Positions 1-11,400 of a stretch of 64,000 nucleotides of DNA are shown here, one piece after another (within the stretch, counting starts at the first letter, position 1; every line of letters starts with the position of its first letter). Below the pieces are notes generated by a model. It ran no database searches and was not told the origin of the DNA. It saw nothing but the letters and a program-made list of their open reading frames with translations. Origin of the DNA: Cymbidium sinense (lineage: Eukaryota; Streptophyta; Magnoliopsida; Asparagales; Orchidaceae); NCBI GenBank assembly GCA_021442155.1, contig CM038214.1, forward strand, positions 313,131,001 to 313,195,000, given 5' to 3'. A program made the position numbers and the translations under genes.

Positions 1-1751
1 AAAACCAAAACTTAAACCCCAAACCCTAAACTTGAAACCCTAATGCTAACCCTAACCCTGAACCCTAAACCCTAAACCCTAAACTAACCTTAAACTATAA
101 AACCTAAACCATAAAAATCCTAAACCTTAAAGCATAAACCCTAAACCCTAAACCCTAAATGCTAAAAACCTGAAAGCCTAAAGCCTAAACCCTAACCCTA
201 AACATTAAATCCTAAAACTCTAAACCCTAAAACCTAAAACCCTAAACCCTATACCCTAAATCCTAAAAACCTATAAACCTAAACCTAAACTAATTAAAAC
301 TTAAAAATAAAATAAATAAAAATACATAAACCTAAATAAAAAAATAAAATAAAAACCTAAACTAAAACCTAAACTTAAACCTAAAAATAGAATAGAATAA
401 ATAAATTAAAATAAACTAAAATAAAATTAGTAAAAAACTTAAACTGAGCTAAAAAATAAAATAAACCTAAAAATAAAAAAATGTAAATATAATAAAAACT
501 AAATGTAAAATAAAAATAAAAATAAAATAAAATAAAATAAAATCTAAAAAAAACCTAAACATAAAACCTAAAATTAAATAAAAAATAGAACCAACACCCT
601 AAATTAAAAATAAATACTAAACCTAAAATAAAAATAAAATAAAATAAATCAAAAATCTAAACTAAAATAAATAAAACCTAAACCTAAACCTGAAACATAT
701 TAAACCTAAACCCTAAGCTAAATAAAATAAAATAAACTAAAAATAAGCCTAAAAATAAACTAAAAAAATAAAACCAAAAAATAAACCTAAAATAAAAACC
801 TAAAACCTAACCCAAAACATTAAAAAGCTTAAAATCCTAAACCTATGCTAAATAAAATCTAAAAATAAAATAAATAAAAAAACCTAAATAAAAATAAAAT
901 GAAAAATTAGAATAAAATTAAAACATAAACTAAAACCTAAACCTAAACCTAGACCTAAAAAGAAGATAAAATAAAAAATAATAACTAAGATAAAATAAAA
1001 TAAATAAAAACCTAAATTAAACTAAAAAAATTAAAACAAAACCTAAAATAAGAATAAAATAAACCTAAAATAAAATAAAAACTAAATAAAAACTTAAACC
1101 AAAAAATAAACATACAAAGAAAACTTAAAAATAAATACAAAATAAAACTTAAACCCTAAAGTGATAAAAATAAAACCTTTACCAAAGATAAATAAGATAA
1201 ATTAAAGTTAAACCTAAACTAAAATAAACGAAACTAAAATTAAGAAAACCTAAACCTAAACCTAAAATAAACTAAACTGAAACCCTAAACTAAATAAAAT
1301 AAAATAAAATAAAAATAAACTTAAACCAAAACTATAAAATAAAACCTCAAAATAAACCTAAAATAAAAACCTAAAACTTAAACATAAAAAAATGAAATAT
1401 AAACTTTAACTTAAAAATAAAAAATAAAACCTAAACCTGAAATAATAAAATAAAAATAAAACTAAACTAAAAAATAAACCTAAACCTAAACCTAAACCTA
1501 AAAAATTAACTAAAATAAATAGACCTAAAATAATTAAACTAAACTAAATAAAAGTAAAAATAAACCTAAATAAAAATAAGAAATAAAATAAACTAAAAAA
1601 ATATAAATTAAACTAAATAAACTAAATAAATCTAATACTACTAGTTTACTGAATTTAAAAATGTGAACAAATAAAAATAAATAAGACCCTAAACCCTAAA
1701 CCATAAACCCTCAACCCTAAACCTACAACCTTAAACCCTAAACCCCAAACT
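1..1751 (+). repeat. Telomere-like tract and AT-rich satellite block, left flank of LINE-A
   Basis: Positions 1-300 are imperfect CCCTAAA repeats with CCTAAA and CTAAA variants. About 301-1628 is an AT-rich block of short words (CCTAAA, AATAAA, CTAAA) with almost no G on this strand. The block ends near 1630-1660 in a motif of the form actagtttactgaattt, which recurs through the window. A short CCCTAAA tract follows at about 1683-1751 and the LINE begins directly after it. No gene is visible. The repeats are too degenerate for an active chromosome end, so a subtelomeric or interstitial location is inferred. Confidence 0.88.
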
Positions 1752-1950
1752 CTCCTCCCCAAAGTGCTCTCTGGTTCTCCACTAATTTTTGATTCCCTCT
1801 TGTTCGCACGCCCCCGACTAGGGATTTCTATGGCTCTGGCTTCAATTTTAACCAATTTCAAAGGCTTGAAAGGCATCTGGTTGTTTGCATGATGTTTTAT
1901 GATTGACCATTGCTGCGGTGAGTTCTATTCCTTGGGTTCCACCTTAAAAT

Positions 1951-3422
1951 ATGGATGTTTCGGCTATGAAATCAAACATTTTGGGGATTGGCAGCCCTAA
2001 TGCTGCATCTTCTACTAAATCTTTTAAGGAAGAGCTCTTTGGTAAGATTTCTCCCTCTATTTATTTGGTTAATGTCATTTTGACATCTTTTAGAGGTTTT
2101 CCAGCCATAATGTGCTCTGATGTGGATGTTAAAAAGTTGACAAAACCCTTTGAATTTTCTCTTACTATAAATTTGCTTTGTGTCAACCGAATTTGGATAA
2201 AATCCACTCTTTTTTCTATAATCTCAGGCATATGGGTGCCTTCTTGATTGGTCTTATTGACGCTTGGCATATCCTAATTCAACTTTCTAATGATCTAGAT
2301 TATTCATGTATTTTTTTCACATCATTCTTATTTCATCTTTAATTATTAAATACGTTTGCTGAAGTTGTCACCACATTTTAACATTAAGGAGGAATCTCCT
2401 ATTGTCTCTGTGTGGCTATCTCTTCCTAATATGTGCATTCATTTTTTTACCCATCATGTGCTTTTTGCTGTCGGGGCTTTATTTGGTTGGCCTTTGCAAC
2501 TCGACCAAGCGACTGCAGAGCGATCTTGCCCTTCTATGGCTCGGATCTTCATGGAATTTGGCATAACTAAAAAATACCCTAAGGAAGTTTGGATTTGCTC
2601 TGAAAAATATGTGTATTCGCAAAATGTTTGAATTGGAGAACCTTCTAATTTTTTGTTCCCAATGTAAAATGCATGGTCATGATAATTCAAGATGTTTTAT
2701 TCTCCATCCCCTCTTAAGAAAATGAATTCCTCTTAAGGAAAATGTTGTCTCTACCCGTAAATTGATTACAACTTATGTTCAAAAATCAGCCTTGAATCCT
2801 AAGGATGGTATGAAGGCTGTTATTAGGTTGATTCCTTGGATATTGGTGTTAATCATGTTGAACATGTTTCAGCTTTTAATGTTGGTAGGGATTCGGCCGA
2901 TATTCAAAATTGGAAGGATGATTTACCTTTTATTCCTTCTTTGAATTTGAATATTTCTAATTCAAAGAATAGTAAATTCTCTAAGTTATTAGAAGATGAT
3001 TCAATTTCCTCTAATTCTTTTCCTGCATCTATGCTGGCTTTGATCGATAAAATGAAGCTTTTAATGAGGATTTAAATGATGTTGAGCATGCTGAAAACAT
3101 TTTTGATCCAGATTTCACTACATGTGCTTTAAATGGTTCTAAATTATCACCATCTCTCATTTCTAATCTTGATATTCATGTTAATCCTACTTTACAACAA
3201 AAAATGGATTTGGAAGAAGGTGAACTACCCTCCAAACACTTGGATATTTCTCCTAAATCTATGACCAATGTTACTAAATCTTGCTAGGATGATGGCTCTA
3301 AGGGAAAAGAAAATGGCTTCCAAAGTTATCATGCTAAAAAGAAAAAAAATGTTAAAAATTTCACTCCCAAATTTTCCAAAAATACTAGATCTGATGCGGC
3401 CTCTCACTCCTCTCTTAATTAA
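1951..3422 (+). pseudogene. LINE-A ORF1 (DUF4283-like, zinc-knuckle RNA-binding protein), decayed
   Basis: The ATG at 1951 starts a 98-residue stretch matching the start of plant L1 ORF1 proteins (SFKEELFGK, then FPAIMCSDVDVKKL and KPFEF). It is interrupted near 2247 by a frameshift and resumes from about 2356 with the DUF4283-like core (SPIVSVWLSLPNMCIHF, then LFGWPLQLDQATA and ITKKYPKEVWI). A perfect CCHC zinc knuckle, C-X2-C-X4-H-X4-C, can be read at about 2650-2700. The acidic, Ser/Asn-rich C-terminal part reads to a TAA at 3420-3422. In plant L1s this protein coats the element RNA. This copy cannot make it because of frameshifts and stops. Confidence 0.8.
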
Positions 3423-3445
3423 CCTTTGCTTAACCCCCCTTTTTT

Positions 3446-6430
3446 AGTTTTCTTATTTGGAATGTTAGAGGTATCAATGCCCTCTCTATTCATAATCATA
3501 TTAGAAATCTTTATCACATTTATAATATTTCTCTTCTTATTATTCTAGAGCCTCTTATTCATGCTAATAAAATTAACCATGTTGCTAGAATGATCATTTT
3601 CAATGAATTTTTCTCTAATGTTAGTAATAAGATTTGGTGTTTTTGAAATAATTTTGTTGAGGTCTCCATTCTTGATGACTTTCATCAAGTTGTCAATGCT
3701 CAAATCTCTTATGGTGATTATTGTGTTTTGGGCTCTTTTATTTATGCATCATGTTATAGATCTAGTAGAAATCTTCTTTGGGACAATTTAAGGAATTTTG
3801 CTACCTCTGAAAACAAACCTTGGTTTGTAGGTGGTGATTTCAACACCATTTTATTCTCTTCTGAATGAAGTGGTGGTTTCTCTCTCAATATTCATACCAT
3901 GGAAGTTTTCTCCAATATGATCCTTGATTATAATTTGGTTGATATTGGCTTTAACAGCTCTAATTATACTTGGCAAAACTCTAGACTTTGGCAAAGGTTA
4001 GACCAGATTCTTTTTAATACTCATTGGATTACTTAATGGACTATTACTTATGTTGATCATTTAAGCAGAACCTTTCCAAATCAAGCTCCTCTTCTAATTT
4101 CTATTAAAGATAATTCAAATAGACTAAAAATGCCCTCTCCTTTTAGATTTCAAAACATGTGGATTCAACATATTGATTTTTTTAATGTTGTGGCTAATAA
4201 TTTAAAAGCTCCTTTACATACTGATAATTTGATTATGTGGATGAATAGACTTTGGTTTAAACTTAAAGGACTTCAACAAAATTTGGTCTAGTGGAACAAG
4301 CATTATGTTAAAAACCTTTTTTGCTAATATTAAAGTTATGGAAAAATTGGTTTGTGATCTTGAAGTCTCTGTTATGTCTGATCCTTCTAAGATTACAGAC
4401 TTAACTGAGGTAAAAGATAAACTTGTTAACTTCCAAAATATGGAAGAGATTTATTGGCTCCAAAAATCTACTAGTAAACAAATTACGAATGGTGACAGGA
4501 ATACTAGATATTTCCATGCTTTGGTTAACAAAAAGAGGGCTTTAAATAATATTCAAAAAATTAAAAATGATAATGGTGATTGGATTATGGAGAATAATGA
4601 TATTAAGGAATTAGTTATTAATTACTTTAGAAATATGCTTAATAAGAATTTCTCTTATGAAGCTATTTATCTATCATAGTTGATTCCTTCTATTATTACT
4701 AATGATGATAATGATTTGCTTACCATTGTGCCTAATGAAGATGAAAATTTCAAAGTTCTAAATACCATGAACATAGATTCTGTTGCTGGTTCGGAGGGTT
4801 TCACTACTCAATGTTTTCAAAAATGTTGGTTTATCATTAAAAATAATTTGATTAAGGTTCCCTTGGTGCTCTTGGCATAAATGATGTGGCCCTTTGGGAG
4901 AAGGTGCTCTTGGTTGCAAGCCTATTCGTGAAGCTATCACTGCCTTCTCTCATAAGCTCTGGTGCAATTTTAGAAATAATGATAGCCTTTGGGTTAATTT
5001 TTTGATGGAAAAATATTGCCAAGGTAAATACCCCCTTAACTGTGTTTATAAAGTTGGTGACTCTCTGGTTTGGAAAAGGCTTTGCTCCATTAAATGGGTT
5101 ATCAAATCATTAATATCTTGGGATATTTAGTTGGGTTCTTCCTTCTTTTGGCAAGACAATTGGATTGACAATGGCTCAATTGACACCCTTTTATCTACCC
5201 ACTCTATTGTTGCTATCAAAGTTAATTCTTTTTGACTTAATAAAAATTGCAATGAAAGCAAACTTGAGAATTATATTCATATTTCTATTTTTGACAACTT
5301 TAGAAATATCCCCATTTCTTCTAACAAACTCGACCAAATTATTTTTAAGCTTTCTTCTAATGGTTACTTTGTTCTTAAAGAGGTTTGGAATTTTATTAGA
5401 GATAAACCCCTCTAATTTTTTTTCATTAAACCCCATTTTCGATTCAGTTTTAGCTTGGAGGATTTTGAATAACTTTATTCTTATGGACTCTTTGCTCTGG
5501 ACTAAAGGGTTTTACTTACCTTCAAAGTGCTATTGTTGCTTTCATATTGAAAATGTAAATCATGATTTTGTCAATGGTCCTATTGCCTCTAAATTATGGT
5601 TTTGGTATAATGATTTATTTAATACCAACTATTTTCATGGTTATCTTTCTTTATATCAACTTCTTAAAGTCTATTTCAAAAATACAGTGAAAGATCATAT
5701 CAAAGTTTTAATTGCTATTACCCTTATCTGGTTCATCTGGATGGATAGAAAAGATGCTAATTATTGTGGAATTTCTAAGAACCATAAAAGAATCCTGGAT
5801 AGAACTAAAGAAAAAATTCATGCTCTTTTTAATGCCAATCTTATATGTAATATTCATTTTAGAGGTTATAAATTTGTTGCTAAAAATTTGGGTATCATTT
5901 TGCTTGAGTTTTACTCTTATAAAAGTGGTTGGATTATCCATTGTATCAAACCTAAAGACAATTTGATTAAAGTGAATACTGATGGTTCTATTGGTTCTAA
6001 TAAATATGGCTATGGTGGTATCCTTAGGGATTCTAAAGCTACTATCATTTGTGATTTTACCTATCCTCTCAAAGTTTGTTCTGTTATTTTTTCTAAGCTT
6101 ATGGCTGTTAATAAAGCTATCAAAATTGTTTGAAAAAAGGTTTCCTCAGCATCTGGATTGAAGTTGATGCTCTCTTGCTTCTTGACTTGATTAATTCTAA
6201 TAGAAATGGGAATGCTAAATTATTTTATCTTCTTAATCATACTAAAAGTCTTCTTTCTTAAGTTTGTTTTAAAATTTCCCACATTCTCTGTGAAGGTAAT
6301 GCTCGTGCTGATTACTTGGCTAACTTTGGTGCCAACTTAACTGAGTTCACTTTATTTGACAACCAAACTTTGCCTAAACTTTTAAGACGTTTGGTTAATC
6401 TTGATAATACTGGTTGCCTTATCTCAGATT
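3446..6430 (+). pseudogene. LINE-A ORF2 (endonuclease, reverse transcriptase, RNase H) with RT core deleted
   Basis: Endonuclease: FLIWNVRG near 3449, GGDFNTI near 3826, then YTWQNSRLWQRLD near 3964. Frameshifts and stops interrupt it, the SDH motif reads SNQ, and the ATG present in the other copies is missing. Linker: open at 4305-4679 (MEEIYWLQKS, GDRNTRYFHAL). The RT start reads MNIDSVAGSEGFTTQCFQ near 4770. At about 4855-4890 the frame jumps to the post-RT part (GCKPIREAITAFSHKLW), so the polymerase palm including F-A-D-D is absent, roughly 1.1 kb compared with LINE-B. A zf-RVT-like Cys/His segment follows at about 5450-5620 and RNase H at about 5960-6430 (VNTDGSIGSN, later EVDALLL). Non-functional. 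Confidence 0.85.
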
Positions 6431-8405
6431 ATAAACTCTTGGCTTGGTTTTTGATGATCTTTTACTTTTGGTTGTCCCATATTAAACTCTCTTTGGGTTG
6501 TGCCTGAGATGAGTTATGTTTTTGATCTCTTACATTTGGATTGGCCTAGTTTTTGCTACCTGGTGGTTATTGTAAGTGCAGCCTAGGTTATTTTGTTTTT
6601 TTCAGCTAGGTCGCTTCTATCTGTCTGGGTGGGTGTTTACCAGAATTTTCCCTAGGCTATTTTTTATATCCTCCTTTGGGTTATAACTATGGTTGTTGTA
6701 GTTTTTTATTTATATATGTGTTTTTCTTCTTTTCTAGGCTGCTTTCTAACTTACCTGAGTTGGATCTGCTACTGTGGTGGTTGAGAGGGTGGCTTTGTTG
6801 GCTGGCTGGGTTGGCTGGCTATTTTGGCTAGTTGGGTTGGTAGGATGCCTAGCTATTTTGGCTACTTTTTTATTTTCTGTTGGGGACTGATCTGGGGGCT
6901 GTTGGTGGTTTATCTCTGGCTTGATTTTGGCAAGGTGGAGGTTGTTGGTTTGCTAGTATTTTCTTTATTTTATTGATTGGGGCTTCATGGTTGGTTTTAT
7001 TGATTTTTTTTTATTTCTTTTGGTTTTGGTTTTCACCTCCTCCTATATTGGCCTTGCTCATGGTTGTAGAGGATTTGGGTTTGGGTATTGTTCTAGATTG
7101 GCTGGTTGAAAGCTATTTTATGGTCTTAAGTTGGCCTCCTGTGCTAGTGGCTAGGATGAGTGCCTTTATTTTTGTTGTTCCTATTGGTTGGCTTGTAGTC
7201 TGTCTTATTGGGTTTTGTACCTTTTGGTCTTTGGATAGCTGTTCTACTTACCTAGATTAGATTTTCTTTTCCCTTGGTTGGGCTTGGTGGCTGTTGTCTA
7301 CTTCCACCCATTCCCTGGCTATCTTGGCTGATTTCAACTTGATGACTGTTGTTGGTCTTTACACTGACTTGGGTCCTTCTACTGCTGTGGTGGTTGGCTA
7401 GGAGGACATGTTGGTCGACGATTTAGGTTGTATTTGGATGGGTTGATTGGAGGGGTGGTTGTTTTGGCTAATTTTTCATGCTCCTTTGGTGAATGTTCTA
7501 GGAACCTACTGGTGTTCTTTCTATGACCTATATTTCTGGTTTCCTCCTACTTTATTTTTTCTATCTTGGCTACAGCTGACCCACTTTTCTTGTTTGGGTG
7601 GTAATTTTGCCCACCTATGTTAAGTTTGGGTGTTTTTACTTGCTCTTTTTTTTTCTTTGTTGGTGGAAGATATGAGAACTTGTGTTCTTCTTTTTTACTC
7701 TTTTTTGTCTCTGGTTTGTGTTGTTACCCCTGTCATGATGCTTCCTCCTTTTGATTTTGTTATTCCTTTTTGGTTGTGGCTTTGGTTGTGCTCATACTAT
7801 ATTGTTGTTATCCTTGATGGTTGTTTTATTATCTGGCTTATTGGGCTTGATTGTTCTGGTGGCTTGGTAGTTGGCTGTTATGTTTATTGTTTAGAGGATT
7901 TTGCAGCCTTACAAGATGATGGACTATGGATGATGGGATACATGATGTATGCTATCTATGATGGCCTTGATGTTTCCCCCTCTTTCTTCTTTTGGCCGGT
8001 AGCACTATATGTAATTGTAACCGTTCTTCTGAAGTTTGGATGCTTACATATAGTGTTTCCCCTTGAGATGACTGTAACTAAGCCTGAGCCTTTTCTTTAC
8101 TTTACTCCTTTTATTTGCTCTTACTTTTTATGCTTCATTAATTGTACTTATCCTTTCAAAAGTATGTTGCAGATTTCTTTTATAGGTTGGGAGAGTCTTG
8201 TAGGTGGATCTTGCTGGTATCAGACAGAGCAAATGAAGTTTGTTGCTGCTCACATGGATTTTTTGCTATTGATTTTTTGGCTTTTCTTTTGCTTTCTTTC
8301 CTTCATTATTGTAACATTTAGGGGGTTTATCTCTTTAGGATTTATTGTAGCTCTTTGAGCATTAGCTTAGAAATTTACCCACCCCCCTCCCCTCTTTGTA
8401 CTTTT
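6431..8405 (+). other. LINE-A long T-rich 3' region
   Basis: About 2 kb between the end of RNase H and the poly(A) signal. It is T- and G-rich on this strand, with short simple repeats of ttggctggc type near 6770-6860. Two hydrophobic open stretches lie in it, at 6973-7260 and 7630-8358. The second aligns in frame with the 3' regions of the other L1 copies and is listed separately. Otherwise I see no recognisable domain. Plant L1 3' UTRs are usually shorter than this. Confidence 0.7.
7630..8358 (+). pseudogene. LINE-A candidate third ORF fragment (hydrophobic, unrecognised)
   Basis: A 242-residue open frame, very rich in Phe, Leu, Val, Trp and Cys, with several stretches long enough to span a membrane. 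I do not recognise a family. Its C-terminal third carries YDGLDVSPSF, TVLLKFGC and VTKPEPF. These align in the same reading frame with YDGCDDFTP, TLLLKFGC and VTEPEPSL-type strings in LINE-B, C and D. T-rich DNA gives hydrophobic open frames by chance, so coding status is uncertain. The frame ends in TGA at 8356-8358, about 50 bases before the poly(A) signal. There is no sign that it is translated. Confidence 0.35.
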
Positions 8406-8437
8406 TGTAATAAAATTTATCGAATTTCCCTAAAAAA
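8406..8437 (+). terminator. LINE-A polyadenylation signal and A-tail junction
   Basis: An AATAAA at 8409-8414 is followed after about 17 bases by a short A-run, then directly by ACCCTAAACCC. This copy lacks the CCCC/GGGG hairpin found at the 3' end of LINE-B2, C and D. Confidence 0.75.
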
Positions 8438-11400
8438 AGACCCTAAACCCTAAATCCTAAACCCTAAAACTTAAACCCTAAAAGCCTTAACCCTAAACCC
8501 TTAACCCTAATTCCAAAAATCTACAACCCTAAACCCTAAACCCTAAAACCCTAAACCTTAAACCCTAAACCTTAAAACCCTATTAACCCTAATCCCTAAA
8601 ATCGACAACCCTAAACCATAAACCCTAAACACCAAACCCTAAACCCTAAATCCTAAACCCTTAAAACCTAAAGATCTAAACCTAAACTAAATAAAACATA
8701 AAAATAAAGCAAATAAAAAAAATCCAAAACCTAAATAAAATAAAAATAATAAAACAAAAATGAAAACCTAAACTAAAACTTAAACCTAAACCTAAACCTA
8801 AACTTAAACTTAAACCTAAAAATAAAAATAAAAATAAAAATAAAAAATAAAACTAAAATAAAATAAATAAAAACCTAATGTAAATAAAATAAAGTAAACC
8901 TAAGAATTAAAAACCTAAATAAAATAAAAACTAAAGGTAAAATAAAAATAAAATAAATCTAAAATAAAATAAAATAAAAACTAAATAAAAACCTAAACTA
9001 AAATATAAACATAAAAATAAATAAAAAATAAAACATAAATCCTAAGCTAAAAAAAACTTATACCTAAAATAAAAATAAAATAAACAGAATAAAATAGATT
9101 AAGCTAAAATAAATAAAACCTAAACATAAACCTTAAATAAATTAAACCTAAACCTAAACCTAAACCTAAACTACATAAACTAATATAAACTAAAAGTAAA
9201 CCAAAACCTAAACAAAAAAATAAAACGTAAAAATAAACCTAAAATAAAAACCTAAAACCAAAACCTTAAAAATTAAAATAAAAACGTAAACCTCGACCTA
9301 AAAATAAAAATAAAAATCTAAACCTAAAAAATAAAATAAAAATAAAACTCAACTAAAAAATAAATCTAAACTAAACCTAAACCTAAAAAATAAATTAAAA
9401 TAAAACACGTACACAAAAAAAAAAAAACTAAACTCAATAAAAAAATAAACATAAATCAAAATAAAAAATAAAATAAATAAAAAATACACTAAATAAACTT
9501 AAACCTACCCATTTATTTAATTTAAAAAAAAACTAAACCCTAAGCTAACCCTAAACCTTCAACCTTAAACCCTAAAAATAAACTAAACAAACTAAACTTA
9601 TCGGTTTACTTAATTTAAAAAAAAAGCTAAACTAAAACATGAATCCTAAACCTAAAACATAAAACCTAAAACCTAAACCCTAAAAATAAAAAAATAAAAA
9701 AAATTAAAAAAAACCCTAACCTTAAATCCTAAACCAACAACCCTAAACCCTAAACCCTAAACCCTAAAACCCAACCCTAAACCCTAAACCCTAAACCCTA
9801 AAATTCCTAAACCCTAAAGCCTAAACACTAAACCTTAAACACTAAACCCTAAACCCTAAACCCTAACCTTATACCCTAAACGCCAAAACCCTAAATTCTA
9901 AAACCCTGAACCTTAAACCCTAAACCCTAAAAACTAAAATACCTAAACCTAAAAAATAAGATAAAAAAAACTCAACAAAAAAACAAACCTAAATCTAAAC
10001 CTAAACCTAAAAAATAAACTAAAATAAATAACCTAAACTAGAATAAATATAATTAATATAAATAAACTAAATTAAAAAAAGTCATAATAAAAATAAAAAA
10101 TAAAATAAACTAAAATAAATAATAAATAATCCTAAACCTATCGTTTTACTTAATTTTATTAAAAAAAAAACTTAAACCCTTAACATTAAACCCTAAACCC
10201 TAAACCCTGAATCATAAAACTAAGCCTAAACCTACAACCCTAAACCCTAAACTCTAAACCCTGAACTAAAACCAAAACTTTAAAAAACCTAATACCTTAA
10301 CCTAAAAAAATAAAATAAAAATGTAAACATAAACATAAAAATAAAACCTAAACCTAAAAAAAATTAAACTAAACTAAAAAATAAACATAAACTTAAACTT
10401 AAACCTAAAAAGTATAATAAAATAATAAACATAAACTAAAATAATTAAACTTAAAATCTATAAAATAAACTAATTAAAAATGAAAAATAAATCTAAATAA
10501 ATAAATAAACTATAATAAATAAAAAATAAACTAAATAAAATAAAAAATAACCTAAACCTACTAGTTTACCTAATCTATAAATCAAAAACCCTAAACCTTG
10601 AACACTAAACCCTAAACCCTAAATTCTAAACCCTAAACCCTAAACCATAAACTATAAACCCTAAACCATCAAACCTAAACCTACAACCCTAAGCCCTAAA
10701 CCCAAAACCCTAAAAAACCCTAAACCCAAAATCCTAAACCCTAAAACCTAAACTAACCCAAAACCCAAAACCCTAAAACCTAACCCTAACCCTAATCCTC
10801 AAAACCTTAACCCTAAAAAACCTAAACTTAAAACCCTAAAAACAGAAACTATAAACCTTATCCCTTTAAACTAACACTAAACCCTAAACCCTAAAACCTA
10901 AATAATAAACCCTAAATCCTAAAACCCTAAACCCTAAACCTAAAACCCTAAACCCTAAACCTAAAACCCTAAACACTAAACCCTAAAAACCTAAAAACCT
11001 AAACCTAAAGTAAATAAAACATAAAATAAAATATATAAAAAACCTAAACCTAAATAAAATAATAAAATAAAAACCTAAACTAAAACCTCAACCTAAACCT
11101 ATAAATAAAATAAAATCAAAAAATTAAAATAAACTAAAATAAAATAAATGAAAACCTAAACTAAACTTAAAAAAAATAAACTTAAGAATAAAAACCTTAA
11201 ATATAAAACAAATAAATGTAAAATAAATATAGAATAAATCTAAAATAAAATAAAATAAAAACTAAATAAAAACCTAAACCTAATACAACTCAAACCACAA
11301 ACTAAAAATAAAAACTAAACCTAAAATATAAACTAAATAAATAAAATAAATAAACCTAAAACTAAACTAAGATAAACTAGACTAAAATAAATAAAACCTA

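Larger units (their letters stand above)
1752..8437 (+). mobile_element. LINE-A: plant L1 non-LTR retrotransposon, internally deleted
   Basis: A 6.7 kb L1-type element. In order it holds a 5' leader (about 1752-1950, sharing the phrase gtgctctctgg with LINE-B), a decayed ORF1, a decayed ORF2 (endonuclease, truncated reverse transcriptase, zf-RVT, RNase H), a long T-rich 3' region (about 6430-8405), an AATAAA signal at 8409-8414 and a short A-run that passes straight into CCCTAAA repeat. The reverse transcriptase core is missing. Its 3' region is much more divergent from LINE-B, C and D than its ORF2 is, which suggests a separate L1 lineage. Both ends lie in telomere-like repeat, so target-site duplications cannot be recognised. 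Confidence 0.88.

Noticed and set aside
1..300. Active chromosome terminus (true telomere) at the left edge
   Set aside because: The repeats are too degenerate and are mixed with AT-rich satellite. An active telomere would be a run of nearly perfect CCCTAAA. Subtelomeric or interstitial location is more likely.
6973..7260. Coding gene in the LINE-A 3' region at 6973-7260
   Set aside because: T/G-rich simple sequence with hydrophobic translation and no counterpart found in the other L1 copies.
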